Below, piece after piece: positions 50,088 through 62,600 of a stretch of DNA of 64,000 nucleotides (within the stretch, counting starts at the first letter, position 1; the number at the start of each line of letters is the position of its first letter). The notes beneath the pieces were generated by a model. It ran no database searches. It worked only from the letters and a program-made list of their open reading frames with translations, and was not told where the DNA came from. This stretch comes from Henricia sp. BOLD:AAB3569 (lineage: Eukaryota; Echinodermata; Asteroidea; Spinulosida; Echinasteridae): positions 182,938-246,937 of the forward strand of contig JBBELK010001069.1 of NCBI GenBank assembly GCA_037783545.1, given 5' to 3'. A program made the position numbers and the translations under genes.

Positions 50088-53000
50088 GACGTTTGGACCA
50101 CACTTTGACCAAATTGCCGAGCCAAACTGGGGTGCGTCAACGACAGTCCGAAGGACTGAGCATGCGCATGACTCAGGAGTACACTAAAGAGGTGTGTACA
50201 GACAGCCACGGTTTGCGTGAGCAGTCAGGAAGCCCCAACCCAGTTTTCCATAAACTTTGAAATTTCTCTGCCATTTCCCGGCGAAAGTCTGTCAATTTTT
50301 TAGGACAAGTGCGCAATATAGAGAGTTTGGAGCATGCAAAATTGGAAGTTCGTCGGAACATTTTTCGACCTCCAAATTTGCCGACGTTTGGACCACACTT
50401 TGACCAAATTGCCGAGCCAAACTGGGGTGCGTCAACGACAGTCCGAAGGACTGAGCATGCGCACGACTCAGGAGTACACCAAAGAGGTGTGTACAGACAG
50501 CCACGGTTTGCGTGAGCAGTCAGGAAGCCCCAACCCAGTTTTCCCTAAACTTTGAAATTTCTCTGCCATTTCCCGGCGAAAGTCTGTCAATTTTTTTAGG
50601 ACAAGTGCGCAATATAGAGAGTTTGGAGCATGCAAAATTTGAAGTTCGTCGGAACATTTTTCGACCTCCAAATTTGCCGACGTTTGGACCACACTTTGAC
50701 CAAATTGCCGAGCCAAACTGGGGTGCGTCAACGACAGTCCGAAGGACTGAGCATGCGCACGACTCAGGAGTACACCAAAGAGGTGTGTACAGACAGCCAC
50801 GGTTTGCGTGAGCAGTCAGGAAGCCCCAACCCAGTTTTCCCTAAACTTTGAAATTTCTCTGCCATTTCCCGGCGAAAGTCTGTCAATTTTTTAGGACAAG
50901 TGCGCAATATAGAGAGTTTGGAGCATGCAAAATCTGAAGTTCGTCGGAACATTTTTCGACCTCCAAATTTGCCGACGTTTGGACCACACTTTGACCAAAT
51001 TGCCGAGCCAAACTGGGGTGCGTCAACGACAGTCCGAAGGACTGAGCATGCGCACGACTCAGGAGTACACCAAAGAGGTGTGTACAGACAGCCACGGTTT
51101 GCGTGAGCAGTCAGGAAGCCCCAACCCAGTTTTCCCTAAACTTTGAAATTTCTCTGCCATTTCCCGGCGAATGTCTGTCAATTTTTAAGGACAAGTGCGC
51201 AATATAGAGAGTTTGGAGCATGCAAAATTTGAAGTTCGTCGGAACATTTTTCGACCTCCAAATTTGCCGACGTTTGGACCACACTTTGACCAAATTGCCG
51301 AGCCAAACTGGGGTGCGTCAACGACAGTCCGAAGGACTGAGCATGCGCACGACTCAGGAGTACACCAAAGATGTGTGTACAGACAGCCACGGTTTGCGTG
51401 AGCAGTCAGGAAGCCCCAACCCAGTTTTCCATAAACTTTGAAATTTCTCTGCCATTTCCCGGCGAAAGTCTGTCAATTTTTTAGGACAAGTGCGCAATAT
51501 AGAGAGTTTGGAGCATGCAAAATTGGAAGTTCGTCGGAACATTTTTCGACCTCCAAATTTGCCGACGTTTGGACCACACTTTGACCAAATTGCCGAGCCA
51601 AACTGGGGTGCGTCAACGACAGTCCGAAGGACTGAGCATGCGCACGACTCAGGAGTACACCAAAGAGGTGTGTACAGACAGCCACGGTTTGCGTGAGCAG
51701 TCAGGAAGCCCCAACCCAGTTTTCCCTAAACTTTGAAATTTCTCTGCCATTTCCCGGCGAAAGTCTGTCAATTTTTTTAGGACAAGTGCGCAATATAGAG
51801 AGTTTGGAGCATGCAAAATTTGAAGTTCGTCGGAACATTTTTCGACCTCCAAATTTGCCGACGTTTGGACCACACTTTGACCAAATTGCCGAGCCAAACT
51901 GGGGTGCGTCAACGACAGTCCGAAGGACTGAGCATGCGCACGACTCAGGAGTACACCAAAGAGGTGTGTACAGACAGCCACGGTTTGCGTGAGCAGTCAG
52001 GAAGCCCCAACCCAGTTTTCCCTAAACTTTGAAATTTCTCTGCCATTTCCCGGCGAAAGTCTGTCAATTTTTTAGGACAAGTGCGCAATATAGAGAGTTT
52101 GGAGCATGCAAAATCTGAAGTTCGTCGGAACATTTTTCGACCTCCAAATTTGCCGACGTTTGGACCACACTTTGACCAAATTGCCGAGCCAAACTGGGGT
52201 GCGTCAACGACAGTCCGAAGGACTGAGCATGCGCACGACTCAGGAGTACACCAAAGAGGTGTGTACAGACAGCCACGGTTTGCGTGAGCAGTCAGGAAGC
52301 CCCAACCCAGTTTTCCCTAAACTTTGAAATTTCTCTGCCATTTCCCGGCGAATGTCTGTCAATTTTTAAGGACAAGTGCGCAATATAGAGAGTTTGGAGC
52401 ATGCAAAATTTGAAGTTCGTCGGAACATTTTTCGACCTCCAAATTTGCCGACGTTTGGACCACACTTTGACCAAATTGCCGAGCCAAACTGGGGTGCGTC
52501 AACGACAGTCCGAAGGACTGAGCATGCGCACGACTCAGGAGTACACCAAAGATGTGTGTACAGACAGCCACGGTTTGCGTGAGCAGTCAGGAAGCCCCAA
52601 CCCACTTTTCCCTAAACTTTGAAATTTCTCTGCCATTTCCCGGCGAAAGTCTGTCAATTTTTTAGGACAAGTGCGCAATATAGAGAGCTTGGAGCATGCA
52701 CAATTTGAAGTCCGTCGGAACATTTTTCGACCTCCAAATTTGCCGACGTTTGGACCACACTTTGACCAAATTGCCGAGCCAAACTGGGGTGCGTCAACGA
52801 CAGTCCGAAGGACTGAGCATGCGCACGACTCAGGAGTACACCAAAGAGGTGTGTACAGACAGCCACGGTTTGCGTGAGCAGTCAGGAAGCCCCAACCCAG
52901 TTTTCCCTAAACTTTGAAATTTCTCTGCCATTTCCCGGCGAATGTCTGTCCATTTTTTAGGACAAGTGCGCAATATAGAGAGTTTGGAGCATGCAAAATT

Positions 53001-56000
53001 TGAAGTTCGTCGGAACATTTTTCGACCTCCAAATTTGCCGACGTTTGGACCACACTTTGACCAAATTGCCGAGCCAAACTGGGGTGCGTCAACGACAGTC
53101 CGAAGGACTGAGCATGCGCATGACTCAGGAGTACACCAAAGAGGTGTGTACAGACAGCCACGGTTTGCGTGAGCAGTCAGGAAGCCCCAACCCAGTTTTC
53201 CATAAACTTTGAAATTTCTCTGCCATTTCCCGGCGAAAGTCTGTCAATTTTTTAGGACAAGTGCGCAATATAGAGAGTTTGGAGCATGCAAAATTGGAAG
53301 TTCGTCGGAACATTTTTCGACCTCCAAATTTGCCGACGTTTGGACCACACTTTGACCAAATTGCCGAGCCAAACTGGGGTGCGTCAACGACAGTCCGAAG
53401 GACTGAGCATGCGCACGACTCAGGAGTACACCAAAGAGGTGTGTACAGACAGCCACGGTTTTCGTGAGCAGTCAGGCAGCCCCAACCCAGTTTTCCCTAA
53501 ACTTTGAAATTTCACTGCCATTTCCCGGCGAAAGTCTGTCAATTTTGTAGGACAAGTGCGCAATATAGAGAGTTTGGAGCATGCAAAATTTGAAGTTCGT
53601 CGGAACATTTTTCGACCTCCAAATTTGCCGACGTTTGGACCACACTTTGACCAAATTGCCGAGCCAAACTGGGGTGCGTCAACGACAGTCCGAAGGACTG
53701 AGCATGCGCACGACTCAGGAGTACACCAAAGAGGTGTGTACAGACAGCCACGGTTTGCGTGAGCAGTCAGGAAGCCCCAACCCAGTTTTCCCTAAACTTT
53801 GAAATTTCTCTGCCATTTCCCGGCGAAAGTCTGTCAATTTTTTTAGGACAAGTGCGCAATATAGAGAGTTTGGAGCATGCAAAATTTGAAGTTCGTCGGA
53901 ACATTTTTCGACCTCCAAATTTGCCGACGTTTGGACCACACTTTGACCAAATTGCCGAGCCAAACTGGGGTGCGTCAACGACAGTCCGAAGGACTGAGCA
54001 TGCGCACGACTCAGGAGTACACCAAAGAGGTGTGTACAGACAGCCACGGTTTGCGTGAGCAGTCAGGAAGCCCCAACCCAGTTTTCCCTAAACTTTGAAA
54101 TTTCTCTGCCATTTCCCGGCGAAAGTCTGTCAATTTTTTAGGACAAGTGCGCAATATAGAGAGTTTGGAGCATGCAAAATCTGAAGTTCGTCGGAACATT
54201 TTTCGACCTCCAAATTTGCCGACGTTTGGACCACACTTTGACCAAATTGCCGAGCCAAACTGGGGTGCGTCAACGACAGTCCGAAGGACTGAGCATGCGC
54301 ACGACTCAGGAGTACACCAAAGAGGTGTGTACAGACAGCCACGGTTTGCGTGAGCAGTCAGGAAGCCCCAACCCAGTTTTCCCTAAACTTTGAAATTTCT
54401 CTGCCATTTCCCGGCGAATGTCTGTCAATTTTTAAGGACAAGTGCGCAATATAGAGAGTTTGGAGCATGCAAAATTTGAAGTTCGTCGGAACATTTTTCG
54501 ACCTCCAAATTTGCCGACGTTTGGACCACACTTTGACCAAATTGCCGAGCCAAACTGGGGTGCGTCAACGACAGTCCGAAGGACTGAGCATGCGCACGAC
54601 TCAGGAGTACACCAAAGATGTGTGTACAGACAGCCACGGTTTGCGTGAGCAGTCAGGAAGCCCCAACCCACTTTTCCCTAAACTTTGAAATTTCTCTGCC
54701 ATTTCCCGGCGAAAGTCTGTCAATTTTTTAGGACAAGTGCGCAATATAGAGAGCTTGGAGCATGCACAATTTGAAGTCCGTCGGAACATTTTTCGACCTC
54801 CAAATTTGCCGACGTTTGGACCACACTTTGACCAAATTGCCGAGCCAAACTGGGGTGCGTCAACGACAGTCCGAAGGACTGAGCATGCGCACGACTCAGG
54901 AGTACACCAAAGAGGTGTGTACAGACAGCCACGGTTTGCGTGAGCAGTCAGGAAGCCCCAACCCAGTTTTCCCTAAACTTTGAAATTTCTCTGCCATTTC
55001 CCGGCGAATGTCTGTCCATTTTTTAGGACAAGTGCGCAATATAGAGAGTTTGGAGCATGCAAAATTTGAAGTTCGTCGGAACATTTTTCGACCTCCAAAT
55101 TTGCCGACGTTTGGACCACACTTTGACCAAATTGCCGAGCCAAACTGGGGTGCGTCAACGACAGTCCGAAGGACTGAGCATGCGCATGACTCAGGAGTAC
55201 ACCAAAGAGGTGTGTACAGACAGCCACGGTTTGCGTGAGCAGTCAGGAAGCCCCAACCCAGTTTTCCATAAACTTTGAAATTTCTCTGCCATTTCCCGGC
55301 GAAAGTCTGTCAATTTTTTAGGACAAGTGCGCAATATAGAGAGTTTGGAGCATGCAAAATTGGAAGTTCGTCGGAACATTTTTCGACCTCCAAATTTGCC
55401 GACGTTTGGACCACACTTTGACCAAATTGCCGAGCCAAACTGGGGTGCGTCAACGACAGTCCGAAGGACTGAGCATGCGCACGACTCAGGAGTACACCAA
55501 AGAGGTGTGTACAGACAGCCACGGTTTGCGTGAGCAGTCAGGAAGCCCCAACCCAGTTTTCCCTAAACTTTGAAATTTCTCTGCCATTTCCCGGCGAATG
55601 TCTGTCCATTTTTTAGGACAAGTGCGCAATATAGAGAGTTTGGAGCATGCAAAATTTGAAGTTCGTCGGAACATTTTTCGACCTCCAAATTTGCCGACGT
55701 TTGGACCACACTTTGACCAAATTGCCGAGCCAAACTGGGGTGCGTCAACGACAGTCCGAAGGACTGAGCATGCGCATGACTCAGGAGTACACCAAAGAGG
55801 TGTGTACAGACAGCCACGGTTTGCGTGAGCAGTCAGGAAGCCCCAACCCAGTTTTCCATAAACTTTGAAATTTCTCTGCCATTTCCCGGCGAAAGTCTGT
55901 CAATTTTTTAGGACAAGTGCGCAATATAGAGAGTTTGGAGCATGCAAAATTGGAAGTTCGTCGGAACATTTTTCGACCTCCAAATTTGCCGACGTTTGGA

Positions 56001-56500
56001 CCACACTTTGACCAAATTGCCGAGCCAAACTGGGGTGCGTCAACGACAGTCCGAAGGACTGAGCATGCGCACGACTCAGGAGTACACCAAAGAGGTGTGT
56101 ACAGACAGCCACGGTTTTCGTGAGCAGTCAGGCAGCCCCAACCCAGTTTTCCCTAAACTTTGAAATTTCACTGCCATTTCCCGGCGAAAGTCTGTCAATT
56201 TTGTAGGACAAGTGCGCAATATAGAGAGTTTGGAGCATGCAAAATTTGAAGTTCGTCGGAACATTTTTCGACCTCCAAATTTGCCGACGTTTGGACCACA
56301 CTTTGACCAAATTGCCGAGCCAAACTGGGGTGCGTCAACGACAGTCCGAAGGACTGAGCATGCGCACGACTCAGGAGTACACCAAAGAGGTGTGTACAGA
56401 CAGCCACGGTTTGCGTGAGCAGTCAGGAAGCCCCAACCCAGTTTTCCCTAAACTTTGAAATTTCTCTGCCATTTCCCGGCGAAAGTCTGTCAATTTTTTT
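49203..56500 (+). repeat. HOR block H: interleaved 4-, 7-, 9- and 10-mer duplications
   Basis: Landmarks 50309-51195 recur at +1181 (4 monomers plus one T). Landmarks 49424-50309 recur at +2952 (10 monomers plus two T). Landmarks 51786-53261 recur at +2066 (7 monomers plus one T). Landmarks 53261-53852 recur at +2656 (9 monomers plus one T). Marker classes are TTTTTAAGG with GCGAATGTC, GAGAGCTTGG, GTCCATTTTTT with GCGCATGACTC, TTTTCCATAAAC with AAATTGGAAG, and T7 monomers. The shifts that are not multiples of 295 come only from T7 tracts. One private change is ACACTAAAG (50184). Confidence 0.85.
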
Positions 56501-56581
56501 AGGACAAGTGCACAATATAGAGAGTTTGGAGCATGCAAAATTTGAAGTTCGTCGGAACATTTTTCGACCTCCAAATTTGCC

Positions 56582-56814
56582 GACGTTTGGACCACACTTT
56601 GACCAAATTGCCGAGCCAAACTGGGGTGCGTCAACGACAGTCCGAAGGACTGAGCATGCGCACGACTCAGGAGTACACCAAAGAGGTGTGTACAGACAGC
56701 CACGGTTTGCGTGAGCAGTCAGGAAGCCCCAACCCAGTTTTCCCTAAACTTTGAAATTTCTCTGCCATTTCCCGGCGAATGTCTGTCAATTTTTTAGGAC
56801 AAGTGCGCAATATA
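56582..56814 (+). repeat. 233 bp monomer with a 62 bp deletion, copy 1
   Basis: GCGCAATATA is joined directly to GACGTTTGG at 56814/56815. The last 62 bases of the monomer (unit 234-295) are gone, including the second GCATGC and the GTTC/GAAC dyad. Only GA is shared at the break. Confidence 0.93.
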
Positions 56815-57699
56815 GACGTTTGGACCACACTTTGACCAAATTGCCGAGCCAAACTGGGGTGCGTCAACGACAGTCCGAAGGACTGAGCATGCGCATGACT
56901 CAGGAGTACACCAAAGAGGTGTGTACAGACAGCCACGGTTTGCGTGAGCAGTCAGGAAGCCCCAACCCAGTTTTCCATAAACTTTGAAATTTCTCTGCCA
57001 TTTCCCGGCGAAAGTCTGTCAATTTTTTAGGACAAGTGCGCAATATAGAGAGTTTGGAGCATGCAAAATTGGAAGTTCGTCGGAACATTTTTCGACCTCC
57101 AAATTTGCCGACGTTTGGACCACACTTTGACCAAATTGCCGAGCCAAACTGGGGTGCGTCAACGACAGTCCGAAGGACTGAGCATGCGCACGACTCAGGA
57201 GTACACCAAAGAGGTGTGTACAGACAGCCACGGTTTTCGTGAGCAGTCAGGCAGCCCCAACCCAGTTTTCCCTAAACTTTGAAATTTCACTGCCATTTCC
57301 CGGCGAAAGTCTGTCAATTTTGTAGGACAAGTGCGCAATATAGAGAGTTTGGAGCATGCAAAATTTGAAGTTCGTCGGAACATTTTTCGACCTCCAAATT
57401 TGCCGACGTTTGGACCACACTTTGACCAAATTGCCGAGCCAAACTGGGGTGCGTCAACGACAGTCCGAAGGACTGAGCATGCGCACGACTCAGGAGTACA
57501 CCAAAGAGGTGTGTACAGACAGACACGGTTTGCGTGAGCAGTCAGGAAGCCCCAACCCAGTTTTCCCTAAACTTTGAAATTTCTCTGCCATTTCCCGGCG
57601 AAAGTCTGTCAATTTTTTAGGACAAGTGCGCAATATAGAGAGTTTGGAGCATGCACAATTTGAAGTCCGTCGGAACATTTTTCGACCTCCAAATTTGCC

Positions 57700-57932
57700 G
57701 ACGTTTGGACCACACTTTGACCAAATTGCCGAGCCAAACTGGGGTGCGTCAACGACAGTCCGAAGGACTGAGCATGCGCACGACTCAGGAGTACACCAAA
57801 GAGGTGTGTACAGACAGCCACGGTTTGCGTGAGCAGTCAGGAAGCCCCAACCCAGTTTTCCCTAAACTTTGAAATTTCTCTGCCATTTCCCGGCGAATGT
57901 CTGTCAATTTTTTAGGACAAGTGCGCAATATA
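57700..57932 (+). repeat. 233 bp monomer with a 62 bp deletion, copy 2
   Basis: The junction is identical to that at 56814/56815 and lies at 57932/57933, 1118 bp downstream. The preceding monomer is the GCACAATTT subtype, unlike copies 1 and 3. Confidence 0.93.
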
Positions 57933-58818
57933 GACGTTTGGACCACACTTTGACCAAATTGCCGAGCCAAACTGGGGTGCGTCAACGACAGTCCGAAGGA
58001 CTGAGCATGCGCATGACTCAGGAGTACACCAAAGAGGTGTGTACAGACAGCCACGGTTTGCGTGAGCAGTCAGGAAGCCCCAACCCAGTTTTCCATAAAC
58101 TTTGAAATTTCTCTGCCATTTCCCGGCGAAAGTCTGTCAATTTTTTAGGACAAGTGCGCAATATAGAGAGTTTGGAGCATGCAAAATTGGAAGTTCGTCG
58201 GAACATTTTTCGACCTCCAAATTTGCCGACGTTTGGACCACACTTTGACCAAATTGCCGAGCCAAACTGGGGTGCGTCAACGACAGTCCGAAGGACTGAG
58301 CATGCGCACGACTCAGGAGTACACCAAAGAGGTGTGTACAGACAGCCACGGTTTTCGTGAGCAGTCAGGCAGCCCCAACCCAGTTTTCCCTAAACTTTGA
58401 AATTTCACTGCCATTTCCCGGCGAAAGTCTGTCAATTTTGTAGGACAAGTGCGCAATATAGAGAGTTTGGAGCATGCAAAATTTGAAGTTCGTCGGAACA
58501 TTTTTCGACCTCCAAATTTGCCGACGTTTGGACCACACTTTGACCAAATTGCCGAGCCAAACTGGGGTGCGTCAACGACAGTCCGAAGGACTGAGCATGC
58601 GCACGACTCAGGAGTACACCAAAGAGGTGTGTACAGACAGACACGGTTTGCGTGAGCAGTCAGGAAGCCCCAACCCAGTTTTCCCTAAACTTTGAAATTT
58701 CTCTGCCATTTCCCGGCGAAAGTCTGTCAATTTTTTTAGGACAAGTGCGCAATATAGAGAGTTTGGAGCATGCAAAATTTGAAGTTCGTCGGAACATTTT
58801 TCGACCTCCAAATTTGCC

Positions 58819-59051
58819 GACGTTTGGACCACACTTTGACCAAATTGCCGAGCCAAACTGGGGTGCGTCAACGACAGTCCGAAGGACTGAGCATGCGCAC
58901 GACTCAGGAGTACACCAAAGAGGTGTGTACAGACAGCCACGGTTTGCGTGAGCAGTCAGGAAGCCCCAACCCAGTTTTCCCTAAACTTTGAAATTTCTCT
59001 GCCATTTCCCGGCGAATGTCTGTCAATTTTTTAGGACAAGTGCGCAATATA
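58819..59051 (+). repeat. 233 bp monomer with a 62 bp deletion, copy 3
   Basis: The same junction occurs at 59051/59052, 1119 bp after copy 2. The identical break and shared HOR position show one deletion spread by duplication. Confidence 0.93.
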
Positions 59052-59641
59052 GACGTTTGGACCACACTTTGACCAAATTGCCGAGCCAAACTGGGGTGCG
59101 TCAACGACAGTCCGAAGGACTGAGCATGCGCATGACTCAGGAGTACACCAAAGAGGTGTGTACAGACAGCCACGGTTTGCGTGAGCAGTCAGGAAGCCCC
59201 AACCCAGTTTTCCATAAACTTTGAAATTTCTCTGCCATTTCCCGGCGAAAGTCTGTCAATTTTTTAGGACAAGTGCGCAATATAGAGAGTTTGGAGCATG
59301 CAAAATTGGAAGTTCGTCGGAACATTTTTCGACCTCCAAATTTGCCGACGTTTGGACCACACTTTGACCAAATTGCCGAGCCAAACTGGGGTGCGTCAAC
59401 GACAGTCCGAAGGACTGAGCATGCGCACGACTCAGGAGTACACCAAAGAGGTGTGTACAGACAGCCACGGTTTTCGTGAGCAGTCAGGCAGCCCCAACCC
59501 AGTTTTCCCTAAACTTTGAAATTTCTCTGCCATTTCCCGGCGAAAGTCTGTCAATTTTGTAGGACAAGTGCGCAATATAGAGAGTTTGGAGCATGCAAAA
59601 TTTGAAGTTCGTCGGAACATTTTTCGACCTCCAAATTTGCC

Positions 59642-62600
59642 GACGTTTGGACCACACTTTGACCAAATTGCCGAGCCAAACTGGGGTGCGTCAACGACAG
59701 TCCGAAGGACTGAGCATGCGCACGACTCAGGAGTACACCAAAGAGGTGTGTACAGACAGCCACGGTTTGCGTGAGCAGTCAGGAAGCCCCAACCCAGTTT
59801 TCCCTAAACTTTGAAATTTCTCTGCCATTTCCCGGCGAAAGTCTGTCAATTTTTTTAGGACAAGTGCGCAATATAGAGAGTTTGGAGCATGCAAAATTTG
59901 AAGTTCGTCGGAACATTTTTCGACCTCCAAATTTGCCGACGTTTGGACCACACTTTGACCAAATTGCCGAGCCAAACTGGGGTGCGTCAACGACAGTCCG
60001 AAGGACTGAGCATGCGCACGACTCAGGAGTACACCAAAGAGGTGTGTACAGACAGCCACGGTTTGCGTGAGCAGTCAGGAAGCCCCAACCCAGTTTTCCC
60101 TAAACTTTGAAATTTCTCTGCCATTTCCCGGCGAAAGTCTGTCAATTTTTTAGGACAAGTGCGCAATATAGAGAGTTTGGAGCATGCAAAATTTGAAGTT
60201 CGTCGGAACATTTTTCGACCTCCAAATTTGCCGACGTTTGGTCCACACTTTGACCAAATTGCCGAGCCAAACTGGGGTGCGTCAACGACAGTCCGAAGGA
60301 CTGAGCATGCGCACGACTCAGGAGTACACCAAAGAGGTGTGTACAGACAGCCACGGTTTTCGTGAGCAGTCAGGAATCCCCAACCCAGTTTTCCCTAAAC
60401 TTTGAAATTGATCTGCCATGTCCCGGCGAAAGTCTGTCAATTTTTTAGGACAAGTGCGCAATATAGAGAGTTTGGAGCATGCAAAATTTGAAGTTCGTCG
60501 GAACATTTTTCGACCTCCAAATTTGCCGACGTTTGGACCACACTTTGACCAAATTGCCGAGCCAAACTGGGGTGCGTCAACGACAGTCCGAAGGACTGAG
60601 CATGCGCACGACTCAGGAGTACACCAAAGAGGTGTGTACAGACAGCCACGGTTTGCGTGAGCAGTCAGGAATCCCCAACCCAGTTTTCCATAAACTTTGA
60701 AATTTCTCTGCCATTTCCCGGGGAAAGTCTGTCAATTTTTTAGGACAAGTGCGCAATATAGAGAGTTTGGAGCATGCACAATTTGAAGTCCGTTGGAACA
60801 TTTTTAGACCTCCAAATTTGCCGACGTTTGGACCACACTTTGACCAAATTGCCGAGCCAAACTGGGGTGCGTCAACGACAGTCCGAAGGACTGAGCATGC
60901 GCACGACTCAGGAGTACACCAAAGAGGTGTGTACAGACAGCCACGGTTTTCGTGAGCAGTCAGGAAGCCCCAACCCAGTTTTCCCTAAACTTTGAAATTT
61001 ATCTGCCATGTCCCGGCGAAAGTCTGTCAATTTTTTAGGACAAGTGCGCAATATAGAGAGTTTGGAGCATGCAAAATTTGAAGTTCGTCGGAACATTTTT
61101 CGACCTCCAAATTTGCCGACGTTTGGACTACACTTTGACCAAATTGCCGAGCAAAACTGGGGTGCGTCAACGACAGTCCAAAGGACTGAGCATGCTCACG
61201 ACTCAGGAGTACACCAAAGAGGTGTGTACAGACAGCCACGGTTTGCGTGAGCAGTCAGGAATCCCCAACCCAGTTTTCCCTAAACTTTGAAATTTCTCTG
61301 CCATTTCCCGGCGAAAGTCTGTCAATTTTTTAGGACAAGTGCGCAATATAGAGAGTTTGGAGCATGCACAATTTGAAGTCCGTCGGAACATTTTTCGACC
61401 TCCAAATTTGCCGACGTTTGGACCACACTTTGACCAAATTGCCGAGCCAAACTGGGGTGCGTCAACGACAGTCCGAAGGACTGAGCATGCGCACGACTCA
61501 GGAGTACACCAAAGATGTGTGTACATACAGCCACGGTTTGCGTGAGCAGTCAGGAAGCCCCAACCCAGTTTTCCCTAAACTTTGAAATTTCTCTGCCATT
61601 TCCCAGCGAAAGTCTGTCAATTTTTTAGGACAAGTGCGCAATATAGAGAGTTTGGAGCATGCAAAATTTGAAGTTCGTCGGAACATTTTTCGACCTCCAA
61701 ATTTGCCGACGTTTGGACCACACTTTGACCAAATTGCCGAGCCAAACTGGGGTGAGTCAACGACAGTCCGAAGGACTGAGCATGCGCACGACTCAGGAGT
61801 ACACCAAAGAGGTGTGTACAGACAGCCACGGTTTGCGTGAGCAGTCAGGAAGCCCCAACCCAGTTTTCCCTAAACTTTGACATTTCTCTGCCATTTCCCG
61901 GCGAAAGTCTGTCAATTTTTTTAGGACAAGTGCGCAATATAGAGAGTTTGGAGCATGCAAAATTTGAAGTTCGTCGGAACATTTTTCGACCTCCAAATTT
62001 GCCGACGTTTGGACCACACTTTGACCAAATTGCCGAGCCAAACTGGGGTGCGTCAACGACAGTCCGAAGGACTGAGCATGCGCACGACTCAGGAGTACAC
62101 CAAAGAGGTGTGTACAGACAGCCACGGTTTGCGTGAGCAGTCAGGAAGCCCCAACCCAGTTTTCCCTAAACTTTGAAATTTCTCTGCCATTTCCCGGCGA
62201 AAGTCTGTCAATTTTTTTAGGACAAGTGCGCAATATAGAGAGTTTGGAGCATGCAAAATTTGAAGTTCGTCGGAACATTTTTCGACCTCCAAATTTGCCG
62301 ACGTTTGGACCACACTTTGACCAAATTGCCGAGCCAAACTGGGGTGCGTCAACGACAGTCCGAAGGACTGAGCATGCGCACGACTCAGGAGTACACCAAA
62401 GAGGTGTGTACAGACAGCCACGGTTTGCGTGAGCAGTCAGGAAGCCCCAACCCAGTTTTCCCTAAACTTTGAAATTTCTCTGCCATTTCCCGGCGAAAGT
62501 CTGTCAATTTTTTAGGACAAGTGCGCAATATAGAGAGTTTGGAGCATGCAAAATTTGAAGTTCGTCGGAACATTTTTCGACCTCCAAATTTGCCGACGTT

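Larger units (their letters stand above)
12918..50382 (+). repeat. Length-invariant core: 127 consecutive monomers of exactly 295 bp
   Basis: Landmark spacing is 295 for every step from 13139 to 50309. All variation in these 37.5 kb is by substitution, including A-to-T changes that lengthen the T tract without altering monomer length. Six length-changed monomers lie to the left and eleven to the right. Confidence 0.95.
55696..59937 (+). repeat. HOR block I: 4-mer of 1118/1119 bp built around a truncated monomer, three copies
   Basis: The order is an AAATTGGAAG monomer, a TTTTGTAGG monomer, a T7 monomer and a truncated 233 bp monomer with GCGAATGTC. Landmarks at 55917, 57036, 58154 and 59273 step by 1119, 1118 and 1119. 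The 1118 step is the copy in which the third member is a T6, GCACAATTT monomer (57626) instead of the T7 type. GACAGACACGG (about 57525 and 58643) marks the two middle copies. Confidence 0.9.
50591..62218 (+). repeat. Eight T7 monomers (+1) concentrated in the right flank
   Basis: AA-T7 tracts lie at 50591-50597, 51772-51778, 53838-53844, 56494-56500, 58731-58737, 59850-59856, 61916-61922 and 62212-62218. Each is in the same HOR context in 50-60 kb, after the AAATTGGAAG or TTTTGTAGG class. One slippage event amplified by HOR duplication therefore explains them better than eight separate events. The last two are adjacent monomers. Confidence 0.85.
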
